This document shows, piece after piece, positions 42,923 through 53,200 of a stretch of 64,000 nt of DNA. The notes under the pieces were generated by a model. That model was not told the origin of the DNA, ran no database searches, and saw nothing but the letters and a program-made list of their open reading frames with translations. This stretch comes from DASUBN01 sp036500225. GTDB taxonomy: Bacteria > Pseudomonadota > Gammaproteobacteria > Natronospirales > REEB76. The stretch spans positions 12,775 through 76,774 of the forward strand of contig DASYCJ010000021.1 of NCBI GenBank assembly GCA_036500225.1, given 5' to 3'. The stretch's first letter is position 1. Each line of letters starts with the position of its first letter. A program made the translations under genes and the position numbers.

Positions 42923-43573
42923 TTAGAAGACGAATTGGGTATTCTGTATCAGCACGTCGAAGGCCACGATGCAGCGCTCGCCTTCGCCGCGGAAGGGATA
43001 GACGTAGTGGATGTAGTAGGGCGGGAAGAGGATCAGATCGCCGGTCTTAGGGCTTATGCGCCGGGTCAGACTCACCCCGTGGTGATGAGCCACCGGGTGG
43101 GGGTTCAGGAACTCGATGCAGCCTTCCGGCTCAGGTTTCTCCGGCACCCCTGCATAGTACACACCGCTGATGAGGTTGCCGGTGCTGGGATGCATGTGGG
43201 GCGCCTGCCAGTCACCCTGGCAGAGGATGTTGGCCCAGGAGACGAGACGGGTCTTGAGGGCCTTGCCCTGTTCCGCGTACACCTTGTCCAGATAGGTCTG
43301 CACCGCCGGCTGTACGATCTGATCCCGCAGCGCCTGCACCTCAGGTTCCGGCCGGTTCAGGAACATCATCTTCTTGGAGGTCTGATATCCACCGTAAGTG
43401 GTGATGGTGCCGGACAGCGCCTCGTTCTCGTCCTTATCGCTCAGGTATTGCTTGCGCAGATCATGGAGCAGGGCTGAGATGCCGGCGTTGATCTTCTCGG
43501 CACCGTTCTGGTGACTCAGCATCACCGTGACCGGGAAGTGCTCCTGGAAACGGGTATCGGCTGAAAGGCTCAC
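42923..43573 (-). CDS. Putative 2-oxoglutarate/Fe(II)-dependent oxygenase
   Basis: This 216-residue protein has the iron-binding pattern H126-M-H128-P in APHMHPSTGNLISGVYY, the distal His H189 (FPPYYIHYVYPF) and R200, which would bind 2-oxoglutarate. It resembles the TIGR02466 family of putative hydroxylases. The GTG at 43573 overlaps the ppsA stop (GTGA), which fits translational coupling; the open frame upstream overlaps ppsA and is unlikely. The substrate is unknown. Confidence 0.78.
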   Translation of the reverse strand: MSLSADTRFQEHFPVTVMLSHQNGAEKINAGISALLHDLRKQYLSDKDENEALSGTITTYGGYQTSKKMMFLNRPEPEVQALRDQIVQPAVQTYLDKVYAEQGKALKTRLVSWANILCQGDWQAPHMHPSTGNLISGVYYAGVPEKPEPEGCIEFLNPHPVAHHHGVSLTRRISPKTGDLILFPPYYIHYVYPFRGEGERCIVAFDVLIQNTQFVF

Positions 43574-45930
43574 GCCTTCTTGCCCGCCAACAAGAGCCAG
43601 GTCTCCACCACCGTGTCCGGGTTCAGGGACACGCTCTCGATGCCCTGTTCCAGCAGCCACTGGGCCAGGTCCGGATGGTCTGAGGGTCCCTGGCCGCAGA
43701 TGCCGATGTACTTGCCGCGCTTGCGGCAGGTTTGGATGGCCATGGAGAGCAGTTTCTTGACCGCGGCATTGCGTTCATCGAAGAGGTGCGCGATTACGCC
43801 CGAGTCCCTGTCCAGTCCCAGGGTGAGCTGGGTCAGGTCGTTGGAACCGATGGAGAAACCATCGAAGTATTCCAGGAACTCGTCCGCCAACAGCGCGTTG
43901 GAGGGCAGTTCGCACATCATGATGACTTTCAGGCCGCGTTCGCCGCGCTTCAAGCCGTTGGCGGTGAGTAGCTCCGTGACTTTCTTGGCTTCCTCCAGGG
44001 TGCGCACGAAGGGGATCATCACCTGCACGTTGGTGAGCCCCATTTCCTCACGCACCTTCTTGAGCGCCTTGCATTCCAGCTCGAAGCATTCGCGGAAGCT
44101 GGTATCTATATAGCGGGAAGCGCCGCGGAAGCCCAGCATCGGGTTCTCCTCGTGGGGCTCGTATTGACGGCCGCCCACCAGGTTAGCGTATTCGTTGGAC
44201 TTGAAGTCCGAGGTACGCACAATCACCGGTTCGGGAGCGAAGGCCGCGGCGATGGTGGCGATGCCCTCGGCCAGGCGCTCTACGTAGAAGCTCACCGGAT
44301 CCTTGTAACCCGCCATGCGCGAGTCGATCTCGCGTTTCACGTCCGCCGGCTGCGTGCCGTAGTTGATGAGCGCCTTGGGATGCACGCCGATCATGCGGTT
44401 GATGATGAACTCCAGGCGCGCCAGGCCCACGCCCTTATGGGGCAGGCCAGCGAAGTCGAAGGCACGCTCCGGCGTGCCCACGTTCATCATGATCTTGAGG
44501 GGCACGTCCGGCATCTTGGCCAAGCTGATCTCGCGACGCTGGAACTCCAACTTGCCATCGTAGATGAAACCTGTGTCGCCCTCTGCGCAGGACACGGTGA
44601 CCGGCTGGCCATCCTTGATCTTCTTGGTGGCGTCGCCGCAACCCACGACTGCAGGGATGCCGAGCTCACGGGCGATGATGGCCGCGTGGCAGGTGCGTCC
44701 GCCTCGGTTGGTGACGATGGCGGAAGCGCGCTTCATCACCGGTTCCCAGTCCGGGTCGGTCATGTCCGTCACCAGCACGTCGCCAGGCTGGATGCGGCTC
44801 ATCTCGTGCAGGTCCTTCACCACCTTGGCGGTGCCGGCACCGATCTTCTGGCCGATGCTGCGGCCTTCCGCGATTACGGCGCCTCGGGTCTTGAGTTCAT
44901 AGCGTTCGATATTCTGGCTGCGACGGCTCTTCACCGTCTCGGGCCGTGCCTGCAGGATGTAGATATTGCCGTCGTGCCCATCCTTGGCCCACTCGATATC
45001 CATCGGCCGCTTGTAGTGCTTCTCTATAACCATCGCCTGCTTGGCGAGTTCCAGCACGTCCGCATCGGTGATGCAGAAGCGGGCACGGGCTTCCGCGTGC
45101 ACGTCGATGGTCTGCACCGCACGGCCGCCGCCTTCGCCGTATACCATCATGATGGCCTTGCTGCCCAGGTTACGGCGCACGATGGGCGCCTTGCCTTGGG
45201 CCAGGGCCGGCTTGTACACGTAGAACTCGTCCGGGTTCACGGCGCCCTGCACCACGGTCTCACCGAGGCCGTAGGAGGCCGTGATGAACACCACGTCGTT
45301 GAAACCCGATTCCGTGTCCATGGTGAACATCACGCCGCTGGCGCCGAGATCACTGCGGGCCATGCGCTGGATCCCGGCGGAGAGCGCCACTTCGGCGTGC
45401 TCGAAGCCGTGGTGCACCCGGTAAGAGATGGCACGATCGTTGAACAGCGAGGCGAACACCAGCTTCACGGCCTTGACCACGTCATCGGCGCCGCGCACGT
45501 TCAGGAAGGTCTCCTGCTGTCCGGCGAAGGACGCGTCCGGCAGATCTTCGGCGGTGGCGGAGGAGCGCACGGCGACTGAAGCATCTTTGCCGCCGGCCAG
45601 GGCCGCATAGCCCTCGCGGATGGATTTCTCCAGGGCGGCGGGGAAGGGGGTCTCCATCAGCCATTGGCGGATGCGCGCGCCGGTGTCCGCCAGGGCCACC
45701 ACGTCGTTCACGTCCAGCTTGGTGAGTTCGCGGTTCACCCGTTCCGCCAGGCTCTCATGGGCCAGGAACTCACGGTAGGCATCGGCGGTGGTGGCGAAGC
45801 CGCCGGGCACGGATACGCCCAGCTTGGCGAGATGGCTGATCATCTCCCCTAGGGAGGCATTCTTCCCGCCCACCTTGTCCACATCGTGCATGCCGAGCTT
45901 TTCGAAACTGATGACGTAGCGCGAGTCCAC
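43570..45930 (-). CDS. ppsA: Phosphoenolpyruvate synthase
   Basis: This 786-residue enzyme makes PEP from pyruvate and ATP for gluconeogenesis. An N-terminal ATP-grasp-like domain is followed by the swivelling His domain, where GGRTCHAAIIARELGIPAVVG holds catalytic H415 and the regulatory Thr T413, and the C-terminal PEP/pyruvate barrel (FMRTSDFKSNEYANL-like, CGQGPSDHP). The divergent ppsR encodes the regulator that modifies that Thr. A 2OG-Fe(II) oxygenase gene follows directly. Confidence 0.97.
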   Translation of the reverse strand: MDSRYVISFEKLGMHDVDKVGGKNASLGEMISHLAKLGVSVPGGFATTADAYREFLAHESLAERVNRELTKLDVNDVVALADTGARIRQWLMETPFPAALEKSIREGYAALAGGKDASVAVRSSATAEDLPDASFAGQQETFLNVRGADDVVKAVKLVFASLFNDRAISYRVHHGFEHAEVALSAGIQRMARSDLGASGVMFTMDTESGFNDVVFITASYGLGETVVQGAVNPDEFYVYKPALAQGKAPIVRRNLGSKAIMMVYGEGGGRAVQTIDVHAEARARFCITDADVLELAKQAMVIEKHYKRPMDIEWAKDGHDGNIYILQARPETVKSRRSQNIERYELKTRGAVIAEGRSIGQKIGAGTAKVVKDLHEMSRIQPGDVLVTDMTDPDWEPVMKRASAIVTNRGGRTCHAAIIARELGIPAVVGCGDATKKIKDGQPVTVSCAEGDTGFIYDGKLEFQRREISLAKMPDVPLKIMMNVGTPERAFDFAGLPHKGVGLARLEFIINRMIGVHPKALINYGTQPADVKREIDSRMAGYKDPVSFYVERLAEGIATIAAAFAPEPVIVRTSDFKSNEYANLVGGRQYEPHEENPMLGFRGASRYIDTSFRECFELECKALKKVREEMGLTNVQVMIPFVRTLEEAKKVTELLTANGLKRGERGLKVIMMCELPSNALLADEFLEYFDGFSIGSNDLTQLTLGLDRDSGVIAHLFDERNAAVKKLLSMAIQTCRKRGKYIGICGQGPSDHPDLAQWLLEQGIESVSLNPDTVVETWLLLAGKKA

Positions 45931-45956
45931 GGTCTTCCCCAGGCTGAGATTCCATT

Positions 45957-45984
45957 ATTATACCGGCACGGGCCCACTTCCCAA
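45957..45984 (-). promoter_or_regulatory. Sigma-70 promoter of ppsA
   Basis: On the minus strand TTGGGA (45979-45984) and a perfect TATAAT (45957-45962) are 16 bases apart, 27 bases before the ppsA ATG. It lies in the 94-base spacer between divergent ppsA and ppsR. Confidence 0.6.
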
Positions 45985-46024
45985 GTTGCGCCCAAGCAGA
46001 TCACTCGCGGGAGAGCGAAAGCCC

Positions 46025-46846
46025 ATGTCGAACCGCCGTACCGTGTTCTTCGTCTCAGACCGCACTGGCATCACCGCCGAGGCCCTCGGCCGCAGCCTCA
46101 TGAGCCAGTTCGATGGCTCCGGCGTGACCCAGGTCACCCTGCCTTTCATCGATAGCCTAGACAAGGCCAAGGCCGCCGTGGCACGCATCGATGCCGCGGC
46201 CAAGGAAGATGGTGCCCGCCCCCTGGTGTTCAGCACCCTGGTGCAGGACGATCTCCGAGCCACCTTCCACGCCAGCGAGGCTCTGTGCCTGGATTTCTTC
46301 GACGCCTTCATCGGGCCCCTGGAGCGGGAGTTGGGGGTAAAGTCCTCCCATACTGCCGGTAAAGCCCACGCTAACGCCGATGACGCCGCTTACCTTACCC
46401 GTATCGAGGCGGTGAACTTCGCCCTGGCCAATGACGATGGCGTAACCACCCGCCATTACCCGGAGGCAGACGTGGTGCTGGTCGGGGTATCTCGTTCGGG
46501 CAAGACCCCCACCTGCCTGTATCTAGCGCTGCAATATGGCATCTCAGCTGCCAACTATCCGCTCACGGAAGACGACATGGACAAGGGACGGCTGCCGGAA
46601 GCCCTGCTGCCCTTCAAATCAAAACTCTATGGCCTCACCATCTCACCCATGCGTCTGCAGCAGATCCGCCAGGAGCGCCGGCCCGACAGCCGCTATGCCT
46701 CCAAGGATCAGGTGAGCTATGAAGTGCAGAGGGCGGAGAACCTGTTCAGCAATGCGGGTATACCCTTCATCAATACCACGCACCCTTCCATCGAAGAGAT
46801 CTCGACGACCATACTCCATCAATCGGGATTGAAGCGTCGCTACTAA
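46025..46846 (+). CDS. ppsR: PEP synthase regulatory kinase/pyrophosphorylase
   Basis: This 273-residue DUF299 protein phosphorylates PEP synthase at the Thr near its catalytic His with ADP, turning it off, and reverses this with phosphate. The P-loop GVSRSGKT is at 154-161, with VFFVSDRTGITAEALGRSL at the N-terminus. The ATG at 46025 has GGGAG upstream. It is divergent from ppsA. The stop shares CTAA with the convergent pgm stop. Confidence 0.95.
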   Translation: MSNRRTVFFVSDRTGITAEALGRSLMSQFDGSGVTQVTLPFIDSLDKAKAAVARIDAAAKEDGARPLVFSTLVQDDLRATFHASEALCLDFFDAFIGPLERELGVKSSHTAGKAHANADDAAYLTRIEAVNFALANDDGVTTRHYPEADVVLVGVSRSGKTPTCLYLALQYGISAANYPLTEDDMDKGRLPEALLPFKSKLYGLTISPMRLQQIRQERRPDSRYASKDQVSYEVQRAENLFSNAGIPFINTTHPSIEEISTTILHQSGLKRRY

Positions 46847-48480
46847 GTGATCTGAGTCGGCGCTTTCAATCCCGTAAGTTCTTCTAATCTTGCCAAGCCA
46901 TGGGCCGCTTTCGAAAGAGAGGCGAGGGCAGTCTTGGCCGTCTGCCCGTGTTTCGCCGTATCGGTCTCATGGCGCTCGACGTAGACGCGGAGCGTCGCGC
47001 CACGAGTACCGGTGCCGGAGAGGCGGAAACTGATGCGTCCGCCGTCGGCGGTGAAGACCCGTAAACCCTGGTTCTTGCTCACGCTGCCATCCACCGGGTC
47101 GGTATACGTGAAGCTGTCGGCGGAGGCAATCTGCATGCCCGCCACGGATGTCCCGGCCAGTCCAGGTAACCCCGCTTCCAATTCTTTCATGAGCCTCGCC
47201 GCTTGAGCGGAATCCGGGATGTCGTAATCCTCCCGCTGGAAGAAGTCGCGGCCGTACTCCGCCCAGTGGGCGCTCAATATCTGCGGCAAGGGCTCCTTGC
47301 GCACCGCCAGGATGTTCAGCCAGAACAGCACGGCCCATAGGCCGTCCTTCTCGCGACAGTGGTTGCTGCTGGTGCCGAAGCTCTCCTCGCCGCAGAGGGT
47401 GACCTTGTCCGCGTCCAGCAGGTTGCAGAAGAAGCGCCAGCCGGTGGGCGTCTCGTAGCAAGGGAGGCCCGCTCTCTGAGCCACCCGGTCCGCCGCGCGA
47501 CTGGTGGGCATGGAACGTGCAAGGCCTGCAAGGCCATCCTTGTATCCGGGCACAAGACGCGCATTCGCTGCCAAGATCGCCAGGCTGTCGCCGGGCGAGA
47601 CTACCGTGCTGGGCCCCAGGATCATGTTGCGGTCACCGTCACCATCAGAAGCAGCGCCGAAGTCCGGCGCATCCGCGTCATCGAACGACCGCACCAAGGC
47701 ATGAGCATCGTGAGGATTGGGATCTGGGTGCCCGCCGCCAAAGTCCGGCAGCGGCCGCGCATTCAGCACCGTACCCGCCGGTGCGCCGAGCTGTCGCTCG
47801 AAAATCTCCGTGGCGTAGGGGCCGGTCACTGCATGCAACGCATCGAAGTGCATGCGAAAACTACCGGAGCGGAGCAGGGCGCCCATGCGCTCGAAGTCGA
47901 AGCAGCGCTGCATCACCGAGGCGTAGTGGGCCACCGGGTCTACGATCTCCACCTGCATGCCTGCGAAGGCCTGGGTCGAGACCTGGAAGAGATCGATTAT
48001 GCGGCCTTCGGGAGTGGCAAAGTAGCGATCGATGCTGCGGCTGCGTGCGTAGATAGCTTCCGTCAATTGCTCGGAAGCCTGGCCGCCGTTGTCGATGTTG
48101 AACTTAATACCGAAGTCGCCGTTCGGTCCGCCGGGGTTGTGACTGGCCGTCAGGATGAAACCACCGGCGGCTTGTACCGCCGGAATCAGCAACGAAGCTG
48201 CGGGCGTCGAGAGTAGACCATCTTTGCCCACCACGCAGCGCTTCACGCCGTTGGCGGCGGCCATCCGCAGTAATACCGCGATGGCTTCGCGATTATAGAA
48301 ACGCCCATCGCCGCCGATGACCAGCGTCGCACCCTTGAGCTTGGGCCAGCAGTCGAACACCGACTGCACGAAGTTCTCCAGATAGTTGGGCTCGCGGAAA
48401 CGCGTGACCGGTTTGCGCAGGCCGGCGGTGCCGGGGCGCTGATCTTCGAAGGGAAGGGTGGGGATCGGGTGAAAGGACAT
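46843..48480 (-). CDS. pgm: Phosphoglucomutase (alpha-D-glucose type)
   Basis: This 545-residue enzyme interconverts glucose-1- and glucose-6-phosphate. The phosphoserine loop TASHNPGG is at ~111-118 (S113), a DGDGDRN metal loop follows in the middle, the sugar-binding GEESFGT lies further on, and RLSGTGT closes the phosphate-binding domain. The length and TPLPFEDQRPGTAGLRKPV-like start match the plant/Rhizobium-type Pgm. Starts at 48480 or 48483 are equally possible; an upstream in-frame ATG at 48507 also exists. Confidence 0.94.
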   Translation of the reverse strand: MSFHPIPTLPFEDQRPGTAGLRKPVTRFREPNYLENFVQSVFDCWPKLKGATLVIGGDGRFYNREAIAVLLRMAAANGVKRCVVGKDGLLSTPAASLLIPAVQAAGGFILTASHNPGGPNGDFGIKFNIDNGGQASEQLTEAIYARSRSIDRYFATPEGRIIDLFQVSTQAFAGMQVEIVDPVAHYASVMQRCFDFERMGALLRSGSFRMHFDALHAVTGPYATEIFERQLGAPAGTVLNARPLPDFGGGHPDPNPHDAHALVRSFDDADAPDFGAASDGDGDRNMILGPSTVVSPGDSLAILAANARLVPGYKDGLAGLARSMPTSRAADRVAQRAGLPCYETPTGWRFFCNLLDADKVTLCGEESFGTSSNHCREKDGLWAVLFWLNILAVRKEPLPQILSAHWAEYGRDFFQREDYDIPDSAQAARLMKELEAGLPGLAGTSVAGMQIASADSFTYTDPVDGSVSKNQGLRVFTADGGRISFRLSGTGTRGATLRVYVERHETDTAKHGQTAKTALASLSKAAHGLARLEELTGLKAPTQIT

Positions 48481-48544
48481 CATGCGCCCTGTGTGCGGGT
48501 TTGCCAAGCTTGGGGGACTTGACCCCTATGATATAGTCCTTCGC

Positions 48545-49021
48545 ATGTTCGTAGAGACTCTCCAACAACGTGTGCGCCTGGTGCGGGCCCGCAGTTTCGC
48601 GGGTCTCATGACCGTGTACGAGAGCAACCATTCGCGCATGCGACAGTTGCTGGGTGACCTCGTCCAGGTACCCGAGCACGCAGTGTCCAGGAGCCCCACG
48701 GACTTGAGCCTGAACGTGAACGTGCAGGAACGTTCCCGTTACACCACCGTCATGCAGATGACATACTGGTTCGATGCCGCCGAAGGTAGCGTCGCTGACC
48801 CGGACCTCGCAGTACGCATCTATCACGATGCCCGCCTGGTGGAGGCGGTGGACTGCGCTGGCAACCCTCGGCATGCGGTGCTGCAGCCGCTGTGGCGTCC
48901 GGCCCGTTCCGAGCTGGAACAGCGTTGGACCCTGAATATTTTGCTCAATAAATGGTTGGAGTTCTGCCTCGACAACCGCCACGTCTTCCCGCACGTAGCC
49001 CATCCCATCACCCGTCGCTGA
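48545..49021 (+). CDS. DUF1249-family protein
   Basis: This 158-residue protein has LMTVYESNHSRMRQLLGDL, QMTYWFDA, DLAVRIYHDARLVEAVDC and a LNILLNKWLEFCLDN C-terminus, the DUF1249 (YqiB) pattern, whose function is unknown. The ATG at 48545 has no clear ribosome-binding site, and a TATAGT ten bases upstream would place transcription start near the ATG, so it may be translated from a very short leader. It is divergent from pgm with 64 bases between. Confidence 0.75.
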   Translation: MFVETLQQRVRLVRARSFAGLMTVYESNHSRMRQLLGDLVQVPEHAVSRSPTDLSLNVNVQERSRYTTVMQMTYWFDAAEGSVADPDLAVRIYHDARLVEAVDCAGNPRHAVLQPLWRPARSELEQRWTLNILLNKWLEFCLDNRHVFPHVAHPITRR

Positions 49022-49125
49022 ATATCCGCCGCCGGTCGCCTCCAGGCGGTCCGGCACCCCTCCGGTTATGGCAAGATGATGCCCGCCCGGCCCCACTCAC
49101 GGGCCAGCGCGGAGAGCCGTAAGCC

Positions 49126-50232
49126 GTGTCCCCTTTCAAGAAAACACCTGTCGAAGAACCGCAGGCGCCCAGCGCCGAGATATCCCATCACTCCCTGGTA
49201 GAACTGTTCCAGGAACGTAACACCCTCAAGCGCAAGCTGGATGAGGCGGAGACGGAGCGCACCGTGTTGCGCGCCGACGTGGCGGACTTAGGCAAGCGAG
49301 CCGAGGAGGCCACGCGCCAGCTCGCGGGTCTCGAGAAGATGCTCATGGACCCGGAGAAGGGTCAGAACGCCATCCTCTACTACCGCATGCGTGCGGTATG
49401 GGACCTGTGCCGCAACCAGATACGCAACATCGCTGAAGAGCTCTCCGGCCGCCATGACCAGGTGGAGCGCAGGCGCTACACCGAGGCTTACGAGCAGCAG
49501 CGCGTCACCCAGGTCAAGGATACCCAACGTCTCATCGAGATCCTGGACCGCGATCGTCAAGCCCTCGCCGGGGACATCGCGCGGATGGAAGCGCAGATTC
49601 CCGCGCTGAAGCGTTTCTGGCACAAGAAGAAGCGCGAACAACTCATGGAAGACATCGAGTTGGCCATGAACAAGTTCGGCCCCATCGACAGGCGGCGCAA
49701 GGAACTGGTGGGCAAGCTCGATCAGATCAAGAAAGCCCCACTACCCACTTATCTCGGCATCGGCGTGCCGACACGGCGTGCCATCAACGTGTCCATGATC
49801 GCCATGGCTCAGTACCTATACCTGCACTTCGTGGAGCACGAGATCGCGCCCATGGCGCGCAGTGCCGGTCTCAAGCCCGTCATGGATGTGAACTTCGGCG
49901 GCGCTAACGAGTGCCTGAAGATTGGCGCGCAGATGTGGGAAGTGGTGATGAAGCTCAGGGCCGACACCCTCAGGCTTGAGAAACTCAAGCACCGGGCTGA
50001 GTATCTGCGCCAGAAGCTCACCTATGCCAGTGACCAGGAGAGTCTGCCCGAGGTCCACTCGCTGGATTACCTTCTGCCTTCCGCCGCCAACTCGGCGGTG
50101 ATGGACACCAGCGTCACGGCCATCCCCGTGAACGTGCTGGACCTGAACTATTGGGACTTGGAGAACCTGCTGCTCAAGCCGCCTGAGAAGACTGAGCAGG
50201 TACCTTCCGTGAAGAGCGTCGCCGGCGACTAG
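49126..50232 (+). CDS. Coiled-coil protein of unknown function
   Basis: This 368-residue cytoplasmic protein has heptad-rich regions at ~24-75 (LVELFQERNTLKRKLDEAETERTVLRADVADL style), ~85-160 and ~275-300, separated by a globular middle (~200-270) with PTYLGIGVPTRRAINVSMIAMAQYLYLHF and LKPVMDVNFGGANECLKIG. I recognise no family. The start is GTG with GGAGAG upstream. It is alone between the DUF1249 gene and the convergent RND operon. It could be a structural or cell-envelope-associated protein, but nothing shows this. Confidence 0.7.
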   Translation: MSPFKKTPVEEPQAPSAEISHHSLVELFQERNTLKRKLDEAETERTVLRADVADLGKRAEEATRQLAGLEKMLMDPEKGQNAILYYRMRAVWDLCRNQIRNIAEELSGRHDQVERRRYTEAYEQQRVTQVKDTQRLIEILDRDRQALAGDIARMEAQIPALKRFWHKKKREQLMEDIELAMNKFGPIDRRRKELVGKLDQIKKAPLPTYLGIGVPTRRAINVSMIAMAQYLYLHFVEHEIAPMARSAGLKPVMDVNFGGANECLKIGAQMWEVVMKLRADTLRLEKLKHRAEYLRQKLTYASDQESLPEVHSLDYLLPSAANSAVMDTSVTAIPVNVLDLNYWDLENLLLKPPEKTEQVPSVKSVAGD

Positions 50233-50262
50233 CCCCTGCTTCTAAGACGATCCTGAGTATCC

Positions 50263-53200
50263 TCAAGCTTGTTCTTGTACAGGCCTTGCGCTGGCGCGCG
50301 CCTTCGCCAGGCTATAGACCTTCGATGACCAGATACCCAAGTCATCTAGCAGCACGTAGATCGTTGGCAGCAGCAGCAGGCTGATGACTGTGGAGAAGGC
50401 CAGGCCGCCGATGATGGCGCGTGCCATGGGGAAGTAGGGCGGCCCGTCGCCGCCGATGGAGGTATTGCCGATGGCCAGCGGCACCAGTCCCAGGATCGTG
50501 GTGGACATGGTCATGATGATGGGTCGTAGCCGGTGGGTGGCGCCTTCCACGACCGCCGAGTAGCGTGAGAGGCCCGCGTGCCTCAACTGGTTTATGTGGT
50601 CGATCATCACGATGCCGTTGTTCACGACCACGCCCATGAGGATAAGGATGCCAATCATAGCCATGATGCCGAAGCTGGTGCCCGTGATTAGGAAGAACCA
50701 GAACACCCCGAATATGGAGAACACGATGCCAGAGAGGATCGCCGCCGGATGCAGCAGCGACTCGAAGAGAGCCGCCATCACGATGTAGATCAGCATCACC
50801 GCCAGAAGCATGTTGGTGACCATGGTCTGGTTATCGGCATCGTCCTGTTCCACGCCCTCGCCGAAGGACCACTGGTAACCCGGCGGCCAGTTGATGCTGT
50901 CCATCAGGCCCTTGATCTTGGGCCGCACGTCGTCGAACTTGGTCTTGGCATCCAGGCTGAGCTGCACGTCCAGCGAAGCCGCACGGTTCACATGCTCGAT
51001 GCTGTTCGGCCCTTCGGTGATGCTGAAGTCCGCCACCGAATCCAATCGAACCGGCTGGCCCGTGGCGTTATAGAGCTGCAGGTTGCTCAGTTGCTCCAGC
51101 GTCTCTCGGTCCTTTTTCTGGTAGGCGAGGGTGATGTTAACCTCGCCATTGGCGGCGCGGTACTGCGGCAGCTGCTCGCCGCGCAAGGCCACCATCACCG
51201 CCGTAGCCACCTGCTCGGCGCCCAAGCCCGCGCGTAGCGCGCGTTCCCGGTCCACATGTACGTGCACCTCGCGGGTGCCCGCCAGGGCAGCCGCACGCAC
51301 GTCCACCACGCCCGGCACCCGTGACAGGATACGGGTCACTTCCTGGGCGCGCGCTTCCAGCACCGAGGTGGAATCGCCGGTGATCTGCATCTGGATGCCG
51401 CCGCCGCTCTGCTGATCGTCGAAGCTCGGCTTGCCGATGGCCAGAGAAGGCATGCCCTTGCGGATCTCATCCTCCAGTTCCGGAGCGCTCTTGCGGTCCT
51501 TCAGGTCATCCCGCAACAAGAGGGTGGTGGAGGCGCGACCGGTGTCGTAATAGGTGTAGATGGATTTGAACTCGAATTCCTTCTGATGCGCGTATAGGTA
51601 GGCTTCCACCTGGTTAACCGAAGCCTCCACCACGTCCAGGGAATAGTGGCCGTTGAAGTTGTAATCCATAGACAGGCGCGTCGGGTTGCTGTCGCCTGAA
51701 TCCTTCTTCACCAGGGCGATGGGCAGCGCTGCCGTCACCATCACCAGGAAGATCACGCCGATCATGGTCCAACGGTGTGCCAGGGACCAGCCCAGGAGCT
51801 TGGAGTAACGCGCCGAGGCACGATCCACCAGGGTCCTGCGCTTCGGCGGCTTGGGCGTCTTTATGCGCGCCGACAGCATCGGCATCATGGTGAGAGAGAT
51901 GAACAGCGAGGCCACTAGCGAGACCACGATGGCGATGGCCACGTGCTTCAGGAACACCGTGATGTTGTTCTGCACGCCGAACACGTTTGGCAGGAACACG
52001 ATGATGGTGGCGAGCGTGCCGGCGGTGACTGCCAGGGACACTTCCTTGGCACCACTGCGGGCCGCAGCCACCGGATCGCCCGGATGCAGCTGGCGGTGGC
52101 GGAAGATGCTCTCGGTCACCACCACCGCGTTGTCCACCAGCATGCCGATGGCTAGCATCAGACCCATCATGGATAGGATGTTGAGGGACAAGCCCAGGAA
52201 GTACATCACCGCCAGGGCGATGAGCAGGGAGAAGGGTACCGCGAGTGTCACCATCACCGTGGTGCTGAGCTGGCGCAGGAAGTAGTAGAGCACCACCAGT
52301 GAGAACATGGCGCCCAAGAGGCCCGCGTCCAGCACTGCCGAGAGCGACTGGCGCACGCCGTCCGCCTGATTGCCCAGGGGGTAGATCTCCACGCCCTTCA
52401 TCTCGGGCATCTGGGCCACGTCGTCCACTTCTTTCGTCACCCGCTGTGCCACCTCCACCATGTTGGAGCCGGTCTCCTTGAACACATCCAGGCCGATGGC
52501 GTACTTGCGGTCCAAGTGCCGGCCGTAGGTGAGTTCAGGATTGGCGTACTGCACGTCGGCGATGTCCGAGAGGCGCAGATCGCTCTGGCCTATGCGCAGG
52601 CCGCGGATGTCATCTAGGGTCTGGTACTCGTCGTTCACCTGCACCAGCAGGCGCTGGCCGGCGTCGGTGATGCTGCCGCCGCTCAGGGTGAAGTTCGCAT
52701 CCTGCAGGGTCTGGTTGAGCTTGTTCAGGTCCACGTTGTGGGCGGCTATGGCATCGGCATGCAGTTCGATGCGGATCTCTTGGGGTTCGATACCGTACAG
52801 GTCCACGTGGGACACGCCCGAGACCCGCTGGATGCGGTCCTTGAGCAGGCGGTTCAGCATATCGTAGGAGTGAGACAGGTCCCGCTCGCTGGAGATGCGC
52901 AGCTGCAGGATGGGGATGTCCGCGCCGGACTGCTTGATCACGCCGATGTGGCGCACGTCTGCCGGTAGGTCACCGCGGATGGCATCCACCTTGTCCAGCA
53001 CCTGCACTTCCTTCACCGAGACGTTCTCGCCCCAGTCGAATTGCAGGTCCACCTCAGACTGGTTGGCGTCGGAGGTGGAAGTCATGCGCTTCACGCCGCT
53101 GAGGGTCGCAAGTGACTCCTCGATGGGCTTGGTGATGAGCCGTTCCACCTCCTCGGGGCTGGAACCCTGGTAGGGGACCTGCACGGCGATGAAGGGGAAC

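Noticed and set aside
44152..45579. 475-codon open frame antisense to ppsA
   Set aside because: Its composition (very His/Ala/Gly-rich) is that of a shadow frame in GC-rich DNA.
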